DNA of 19,745 bases from the NCBI GenBank assembly GCA_036881885.1, contig JBAJNL010000027.1, forward strand, positions 1 to 19,745, read 5' to 3'. A model generated the notes under the pieces. It saw only the letters and a program-made list of their open reading frames with translations. It searched no databases and was not told the DNA's origin. The translations under genes and the position numbers were made by a program. Each line of letters begins with the position of its first letter. The first letter of the stretch is position 1. Origin of the DNA: JBAJNL01 sp036881885. Lineage in GTDB: Bacteria > Pseudomonadota > Alphaproteobacteria > Holosporales > Hepatobacteraceae. This document shows positions 15,021 to 19,745 of the stretch, one piece after another.

Positions 15021-15649
15021 TTAAAAATAAATCCTCACCCCAAACGTTTGCATCAAGGTTGCTTGGCCCACCGCACTGCCTTCGTTTTTCATCCCCAAAG
15101 GGTTGTTGCTTAGATTGAGGTGTTGCAAGTGCGATGCAAGATTGCGGATACTGCCAGGAAGCAACACAAAATCGTTGTTTTCTAAGAACAAACATTGAAG
15201 AGAGCCTATGTCACCAATGGTTGTGGGCAAATCGGTTAATTTGTTATGGCCGAGATGAAGCTCCTTAAGGTTTGTCAGCTGGCTAATGGCGGGGTCTACC
15301 ACGCTTATTTGATTTTGTGGCGCAGTCAAAACTTCAAGGTCGCGCAACTGGCTTAGTTTATCGGGCAAAGCGGTTAAGCGATTACGAGTGAGGTCAAGTA
15401 CTTTCACATTTTTTGTTTTCTCAAAAACCCAATGTGGAATGTGTGTCAGGTTATGCCCCTCAAAATCAATCTTGGTCACATGATCAGGGTCTATCTGTCT
15501 GTCGCGCAGATAGGCCTCAACCTGTTGCCAGTTGGTAACATCAGTGGTCGTGTTAAACAAAAAATCAAGCTCTATGCCGTAACAGTTAAGCGCCACAAAG
15601 CTGCAGCACACAAAAAAACGGCAAACCTTTGAAGCATCAAACTAACCAT
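15021..15649 (-). pseudogene. Secreted LRR protein, frame break in a T7 run of its signal peptide
   Basis: ATG 15649 has an excellent ribosome site (AGAGG seven bases before) and opens MVSLMLQRFAVF, the start of a signal peptide. This frame ends at TAG after 25 codons. The LRR body (to TAA 15021) is one frame away, open from a TAG upstream of the T7 run (minus strand; plus-strand A7 at 15612-15618), with GTG 15611 its first usable start. T8 would restore a continuous signal peptide (FAVFFVCCSFVALNCYG). The body has about five 23-residue LRRs, e.g. LTALPDKLSQLRDLEVL and LTDLPTTIGDIGSLQCLFL. It is a paralogue of the upstream gene (15690-16439): shared VTNWxQV, IPxWVFEK and C-terminal endings. 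The two genes lie 40 bases apart, likely one operon. Either phase-off, slippage-rescued, decayed, or a sequencing error. Confidence 0.75.
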
Positions 15650-15689
15650 AAAACCTCTGCAGCTGGGGTGCGCCTTGGATGTTGTTTTT

Positions 15690-16439
15690 TTAAATCTTCA
15701 ACCGATCACCAAAAAAATGCTTTAAGCTGGCTTTGCCTAAAGAGCCATCGCCATCCTTATAGCGTAAAGAAGGCACATCTTTCAAACCAAAACTTTGAAT
15801 CTGTTGCCTCAGTTTCATAACATCTGGCGGCAGCGAAGTGAGCGGATTGTCTGATAAGCTTAACGTTTTCAAGCGAGACAAATCGCCAATGCCTTGGGGC
15901 AAGCCTTTCAGCTCATTACCCTGCAAACCAAGGTATTCAAGCTTTTTAAGCCGGCGCACATCTTCTGGCAACGCATCAAGATAGTTAAGCGACACATGCA
16001 ATGCCTTAAGGTTGGGCAAACGCCACAAAGATGCCGGCAGCGCACTCAGCTTGTTTTTTGTCAGCTTCAGTATCTCAAGCTTAGACAACGCCCCAATATT
16101 GCCATGAACGTCGCTAATCTGATTGTTGCGCACATCTAACACTTTCAGTTTGCGCAACTTGCTTAACTTTGCGGGCAGCGCCTTCAGCTGATTTCCTTGC
16201 ACATTCAGGTTTTCAAGATTGGGCAGTTTTTCAAAAACCCACGCGGGAATGTCTTGAAGGCCCCGATTAGCCAATGACAAAGACTTGATAGACGCTGGCT
16301 TTGCCTTGAGCGCACCCTTCACTTGTAACCAATTTGTCACATCACGCAAGGGAACTTTGCTAAAATCAGCCGTCTGTGCAAAAAGCGCCATCGCACAAAG
16401 CCACGCACCACACATGGCCACACCTAAAATTTTTTTCAT
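15690..16439 (-). CDS. Secreted leucine-rich-repeat protein
   Basis: 249 residues from ATG 16439 (MKKILGVAMCGAWLCAMALF, signal peptide, cut near residue 21); a start at 16457 would add six residues with no charged n-region. After VTNWLQVKGAL (34-44) come about seven LRRs of the regular 23-residue LxxLPxxLxxLxxLxxLxLxxNx type, from about residue 52 to 210, including LKALPAKLSKLRKLKVLDV, LSALPASLWRLPNLKALHV and LKGLPQGIGDLSRLKTLSL, with a C-terminal cap (GKASLKHFFGDRLKI). This repeat class is common in plant and animal signalling proteins and in bacterial effectors, and forms a binding surface. It is probably cotranscribed with the downstream paralogue. No enzymatic domain. Predicted location: periplasm, or exported to the host. 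Confidence 0.88.
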   Translation of the reverse strand: MKKILGVAMCGAWLCAMALFAQTADFSKVPLRDVTNWLQVKGALKAKPASIKSLSLANRGLQDIPAWVFEKLPNLENLNVQGNQLKALPAKLSKLRKLKVLDVRNNQISDVHGNIGALSKLEILKLTKNKLSALPASLWRLPNLKALHVSLNYLDALPEDVRRLKKLEYLGLQGNELKGLPQGIGDLSRLKTLSLSDNPLTSLPPDVMKLRQQIQSFGLKDVPSLRYKDGDGSLGKASLKHFFGDRLKI

Positions 16440-16562
16440 ACCAAACATATCAACCATCTACCGTGTGAAACCCTCAACGCTCCACCTCTTCTTTATCTAT
16501 AAAAGATAAAAAATAAAATATTCTTAATGGATATCATCTTGAACAAAAAATCAGCACTTTGT

Positions 16563-16606
16563 TCGCACATCTCCCTTTGCACACGTCAAAGGGATGCGGT
16601 GTGCGA
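16563..16606. repeat. Long imperfect stem-loop between two minus-strand genes
   Basis: Outer arms TCGCACA (16563-16569) and TGTGCGA (16600-16606) and inner arms CCCTTTG (16573-16579) and CAAAGGG (16587-16593) pair perfectly, separated by small internal bulges, loop of 7 bases. It lies 57-100 bases downstream of the stop of the coiled-coil gene. On the minus strand a T6 run follows some 15 bases later, so it may be a terminator or an mRNA-end structure. An alternative pairing of 16598-16605 with 16621-16629 is possible. Confidence 0.5.
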
Positions 16607-16662
16607 CAAATAGTTTTAACGTGCGCACCGTTGCTCTTGTCCTTTTTTAATTGTGCCGCACT

Positions 16663-17187
16663 TTAGGGAGCAAGGTCGTCCATTTTTTGCAAAGCATCGT
16701 TCGCTTCACGCACAAACGCCTTGTGTGCTTTCTCTACATCACGCATCGCCACTTGATGCTGGGCATTCAGTTGCGTGACTTCTGCATAATGATCATTGAG
16801 CCTCTGCATTGTTTCTGCATGATGCTGGTTAATCAACTCTTGGGTACGCTCATGATGTGCCTGGATAAGCGCTTCTTTATCGACCACATGCTGTGCCTTT
16901 AGTGCTTCCATTTCAGCTTGCATCGCTTCAGCATGATCATCTGCTGCCTTGGCCAACGCCTCAAAGTGAGGTTTTAAATGCGCAGGCAACGCCTGATGAA
17001 TGGCGTTAAAGGCCTGTTGCGCCTGTTCATTGAACTGAATGCCGCCTTCAGGGTGCGCCGTCATGTCATAATGCTCTATATCGCTGACCACATGGGGCGC
17101 CGGGTAATCGCCACTGTGAGAAGCCGACAACATAGGGGCATAAAACGCAGCAAGGGCTGCCACGCAACAAAACATATATCTCATCAT
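16663..17187 (-). CDS. Secreted His-rich coiled-coil protein
   Basis: 174 residues from ATG 17187, preceded by GAGTGG; a GTG at 17196 is also in frame but would put the ribosome site inside the gene. Signal peptide MMRYMFCCVAALAAFYAPML, cut near SAS|H. The mature protein is almost entirely helical, with heptad-like hydrophobic spacing from about residue 85 to 165, and is rich in His and Ala: repeated units such as QAHHERTQELINQHHAETM and LNDHYAEVTQLNAQHQVAM place a His about every 10-11 residues. This suggests a dimeric coiled coil with a pH- or metal-sensitive face. No family recognised. Confidence 0.78.
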   Translation of the reverse strand: MMRYMFCCVAALAAFYAPMLSASHSGDYPAPHVVSDIEHYDMTAHPEGGIQFNEQAQQAFNAIHQALPAHLKPHFEALAKAADDHAEAMQAEMEALKAQHVVDKEALIQAHHERTQELINQHHAETMQRLNDHYAEVTQLNAQHQVAMRDVEKAHKAFVREANDALQKMDDLAP

Positions 17188-17292
17188 CAAAACCACTCAA
17201 TCTACTGTTTTATCTATTATTTTTACCCCCCCGGTAAGAAATTGGTTAAAAAATATATTTTTTCGGCAAAAATATGCGCAGAGCTGACTCTT

Positions 17293-17397
17293 TCACAGAT
17301 CAATGCCTTCACGCTTTAAGAGATCAAGCAGGCAATCATGGTTTTTCTTCAGAAGCACACAAACACACGTGCCAAAGCCTTCATCTGCACGCGCCAT
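17293..17397 (-). CDS. Possible 34-residue ORF
   Basis: ATG 17397 to TGA 17293 on the minus strand encodes MARADEGFGTCVCVLL followed by a Lys/Asp/Leu-rich helix ending LLDLLKREGIDL. It begins nine bases after the stop of the 17406-18164 gene. The composition looks protein-like, but no ribosome site is visible and nothing similar is recognised. It may be the remnant of a longer gene. The rest of 17188-17405 is A+T-rich and shows nothing else. Confidence 0.25.
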   Translation of the reverse strand: MARADEGFGTCVCVLLKKNHDCLLDLLKREGIDL

Positions 17398-17405
17398 TGT
17401 ATACT

Positions 17406-18164
17406 TTAAGAGTTGCCATCACCGATAGCGGCAGGCTTCTTGTTCAAGGGTGTTTTCGCCTCAACATCTGAATTATTTTCTAATGAAACACCTGCAAGTT
17501 GCTCTTCAAGAAGACACATTTCATTGCTGCTTAGATTAAAATTTTCTTGTACAATCTGTCGATCAAGCGTGCCGCTTGCGACTAATGCAAAAACGTTTTC
17601 CAGCACTTCCAACCTTCCCTCTTTTCTTTCAACAGCATATTCTGTTGCAAAAGCCACGCGATCATCCACCCCTTCTTTATATTCACGCAACAACGTTGGT
17701 TGCCACACATCAAAAGTTAGACGATGAAGCATACGCTTTATAAAATCAGGAACCGCCTGCTGTGCTTCCAATTGCTCAACCATTGCTTTTGTATACTTAT
17801 CGGCATGACGCAGCACACTTAAAAACCACATGGTTTCCGAAAAATCTTTTTGTGGTGGAAAAAGTTTTTGCTTTTTCTCTGCACGGGGAAGCTCAATTTG
17901 CACCATGGAAAAATGCTCAATCGTTTGATCCGACTGTTTGCAGCGCACCTCATCCTCTGCCGAGCGCTTAAGGGGCGGCGAGGTTGAAGGATCAAAAGGG
18001 GTCAAACTTGTGTTCGCCCGTGCTAAAGAGGGCGGAATCACATCAGGCAGCGTTTTTTTGCTGTCACCCGCAAAGGCAGCTGGGCGTAAAAAAAGTAACG
18101 CACACAGCCACAAAGCAGCCGATAACGTTTTGTTGCCCACACAACCACATTGATTTTTTTGCAT
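17406..18164 (-). CDS. Secreted protein with NLS-like clusters and an Rpn-like C-terminal tail
   Basis: 252 residues. The signal peptide spans about 11-32 (LSAALWLCALLFLRPAAFA, cut before G33). A Pro/Ser/Thr-rich linker holds PPLKRSAED (63-71) and RAEKKQKL (94-101), both similar to eukaryotic nuclear localisation signals. The helical C-terminal half contains YAVERKEGRLEVLENVFALV and ASGTLDRQIVQENFNLSSNE (about 176-215), the pattern 'E-x-K-E-G--E-----L---G-----I-----LS--E' seen at the end of Rpn/PD-(D/E)XK transposase-like nucleases. The nuclease core itself is not visible. AAGGAG abuts the ATG with no spacer, which is poor for initiation; no better in-frame start exists before the signal peptide. 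Function unknown. Confidence 0.75.
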   Translation of the reverse strand: MQKNQCGCVGNKTLSAALWLCALLFLRPAAFAGDSKKTLPDVIPPSLARANTSLTPFDPSTSPPLKRSAEDEVRCKQSDQTIEHFSMVQIELPRAEKKQKLFPPQKDFSETMWFLSVLRHADKYTKAMVEQLEAQQAVPDFIKRMLHRLTFDVWQPTLLREYKEGVDDRVAFATEYAVERKEGRLEVLENVFALVASGTLDRQIVQENFNLSSNEMCLLEEQLAGVSLENNSDVEAKTPLNKKPAAIGDGNS

Positions 18165-18210
18165 CTCCTTGCCCTCATATTTTCAATAAAAACAAAGTAT
18201 TCATAAGTTG

Positions 18211-18261
18211 TTAACTTAAAAAACAAATTTTATCAATGTTTTAGCTTAACTTAAAAACAAA
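18211..18261. repeat. Direct repeats TTAACTTAAAAACAAA upstream of the 18164 gene
   Basis: TTAACTTAAAAAACAAA at 18211-18227 and TTAACTTAAAAACAAA at 18246-18261 differ by one A and are 35 bases apart, in the region 47-97 bases before the ATG at 18164 (minus strand). They could be paired operator sites or curved A-tracts. The rest of 18165-18328 holds no gene. Confidence 0.4.
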
Positions 18262-18328
18262 AAAGATCACTCTTTGAGGTTGTTTGAGGCAAGAGCAACC
18301 TTTTGCACAGGCGCTTCAGAGCCGCCAA

Positions 18329-19745
18329 TTAGGCAGCCGTCGCTTCATCCACATCCATGGGCGCAGGGCCGGCGGCGTCTGGTGCTTGGGCGGCCTCGGC
18401 CACAGCAACGCTTGGGGTTGTCACAAACGCCGTTGGTGCCGATGGCTTGCGCACTACAGTGCCATTTTGCATCACACAGTTCACCTGATCCAAACGCTGG
18501 GGGGGCCAATAACCAGCTGAAACGGTAAACGGCTGCAGTGTGCGACCTTGTTTTTTGGCGTCAGAAATCTGTGCTTGACACTTCTTGTTTATAGCATCTG
18601 CCTCTTTGCTGGCGATCAGTACATTGCCTACAGTGATACCTCCATTAAATCCAGTTGAATGCCACAACTGGAGCAGTACATCCAGTGCAGACATTTGAAG
18701 AGGGTTGTCCCCCAGATTAAGTTTCCGAACTTTTGTGGGCAAAGGATGCTTTTTGATGCCCTGGCATAGCAACTGAATGTCTTCCAGGATAAGCCCTGTG
18801 TTCGACAAACTACACTCAAGAAGATGGCGGTGATTCAAAAGTGGCAACAGCCTGTACCCTTGTACAACATCGTTCAAAGACAAGTATGTTAACTGGGGCA
18901 TCTTCTCGATAAACCTCACGTCCTCTGCACACAATTTGTTGCCCGCTAAAGAAAGCGTTTTCAGACGGGGCAGTTTGCCGTCGGACACAGCCTGTTGCAA
19001 CGGCGCAATGTTTTGGCCCGTCAGGCCAGAAGCCACCAACACAAGCCTATAAAACTGACTATTTTGCACGATCGCTTCTATGATATCTCTATCCAAAACG
19101 ACACCTGTCGTTATGAATTGACAAAGCTGTTTTAAGTGCCTGATGACTTTTAAATCCTTTGGCTTCAAATGGCTGTCAATAAGCTCTAAATGCTTCAAAT
19201 GAGACAGGTTTTTTAAGCATTCAAATGGCCCCACACCACCAGATGGCAGTACGCCTCTTAACACAAGATCTGTCAATGAAAACTGTCTGCCAATCCATGA
19301 CATCACTGCTTCATCCACGTTACATGCCTCTAAGCAGAGTTTTTGTAGGTTTGCTAAGGGTTGACAGCCCTTGAAAGAGTCACCCCCCAACCTTACATTT
19401 TTTAAGATGACTGACGTGAGTTGATCGCACAAGCCAAAAGAGGAGCTATTCAACGCCATGTTTTCTAAAATAAGATCCTCCAAAGTGTTAGAGGACACGC
19501 AGATCTCACGTCTCAAGTGCGGCAACTTATCCTTATCAGATATTTTAAGCACTTTAACACCTGGTAGTGCACAAAGCGCATTCACCAAATAGGGATCCAG
19601 TTTGCTAACGTCTTCTAAGTGAAGTGTGCCTTCAAAAGGAATCTTAGACCACTGATTTTTCAACCAAACCGCCGGGTCCACGGTTGGTTGTTTCAAACGA
19701 ATTTCACCAAAAAGAGCGGGGTTCTGAGGCGCATAAAAGAAGGCA
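18329..19745 (-). CDS. Large LRR protein (N-terminus outside window)
   Basis: The frame is open from the right edge (encoding AFFYAPQNPALFGEIRLKQP) to TAA 18329, so the gene starts beyond 19745; a TTG at 19696 is probably internal. At least 471 residues. Irregular ribonuclease-inhibitor-like LRRs run through most of it: LPGVKVLKISDKDKL, NTLEDLILENMAL, LANLQKLCLEACNV, LSHLKHLELIDSHL, LPRLKTLSLAGNKL, MPQLTYLSLNDV and VRKLNLGDNPL. The last 40 residues are low-complexity Ala/Pro/Val and end in acidic MDVDEATAA. No catalytic domain is visible here. The N-terminus outside the window may hold a signal peptide or other domain. The repeat class differs from the regular 23-residue LRRs at 15021-16439, so it is not a recent copy of those. 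Confidence 0.82.
   Translation of the reverse strand, partial: AFFYAPQNPALFGEIRLKQPTVDPAVWLKNQWSKIPFEGTLHLEDVSKLDPYLVNALCALPGVKVLKISDKDKLPHLRREICVSSNTLEDLILENMALNSSSFGLCDQLTSVILKNVRLGGDSFKGCQPLANLQKLCLEACNVDEAVMSWIGRQFSLTDLVLRGVLPSGGVGPFECLKNLSHLKHLELIDSHLKPKDLKVIRHLKQLCQFITTGVVLDRDIIEAIVQNSQFYRLVLVASGLTGQNIAPLQQAVSDGKLPRLKTLSLAGNKLCAEDVRFIEKMPQLTYLSLNDVVQGYRLLPLLNHRHLLECSLSNTGLILEDIQLLCQGIKKHPLPTKVRKLNLGDNPLQMSALDVLLQLWHSTGFNGGITVGNVLIASKEADAINKKCQAQISDAKKQGRTLQPFTVSAGYWPPQRLDQVNCVMQNGTVVRKPSAPTAFVTTPSVAVAEAAQAPDAAGPAPMDVDEATAA

Noticed and set aside
18262..18328. Terminator for the large LRR gene (AGGTTG/CAACCT pairing)
   Set aside because: The stem has 6 bp with a 13-base loop and the T run is about 14 bases away, too weak to call.
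1..19745. tRNA, rRNA, CRISPR arrays, insertion sequences, integrases
   Set aside because: I looked for tRNA-like T-loop signatures, regularly spaced repeats and transposase motifs on both strands and saw none that could be supported.

Overview
The window reads as chromosome of a Gram-negative, probably host-associated bacterium. KdsB means Kdo-containing LPS is made. Housekeeping genes (kdsB, fumC, an NhaC-type antiporter) are intact but sit among a dense set of genes for exported proteins with eukaryote-like features: leucine-rich repeats (LRR), a SET-like fold, a NACHT-like NTPase and nuclear-localisation-like basic clusters. Coding DNA is of moderate GC, while the regions upstream of the exported-protein genes are very A+T-rich. 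This would fit an intracellular alphaproteobacterial symbiont (Holosporales-like) or a similar intracellular lineage. The taxonomic guess is inference from gene content only.

Layout. Positions 1-3465 hold the 3' end of an unknown gene, a small secreted protein, kdsB (with a mini-ORF overlapping its start) and fumC. Positions 3496-6020 hold a divergent pair: a signal-peptide-bearing P-loop NTPase on the minus strand and a SET-domain-like protein on the plus strand. The signal peptide of the SET-like protein is in frame with its body but has no usable start codon; the nearest ATG is one frame off. Positions 6128-9016 hold a small secreted protein (minus), a structured leader, an NhaC-family antiporter and an aminoglycoside/choline-kinase-like phosphotransferase. 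Positions 9224-11980 hold an 803-residue exported protein of unknown function, followed directly and in the same frame by a truncated sodium:dicarboxylate symporter-family gene. Positions 12109-14987 hold a secreted LRR protein, a secreted protein with an internal duplication, an orphan ORF with a strong terminator and a frame-broken small secreted protein. Positions 15021-19745 hold, all on the minus strand, two tandem LRR paralogues (one with a frame break in its signal peptide), a His-rich coiled-coil secreted protein, a secreted protein with an Rpn-like tail and NLS-like clusters, and a large LRR protein that runs off the window.

Two themes stand out. First, roughly two thirds of the genes encode predicted exported proteins of unknown or eukaryote-like character, so the window resembles an effector island. 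Second, at least three of them carry a one-base frame break between the start codon and the mature domain: near T5 at 4910, near G5 at 14807, and at T7 on the minus strand at 15612-15618. These may be gene decay, sequencing error, transcriptional slippage or an ON/OFF switch of export; the sequence alone cannot decide. No tRNA, rRNA, CRISPR array, transposase or integrase was recognised.
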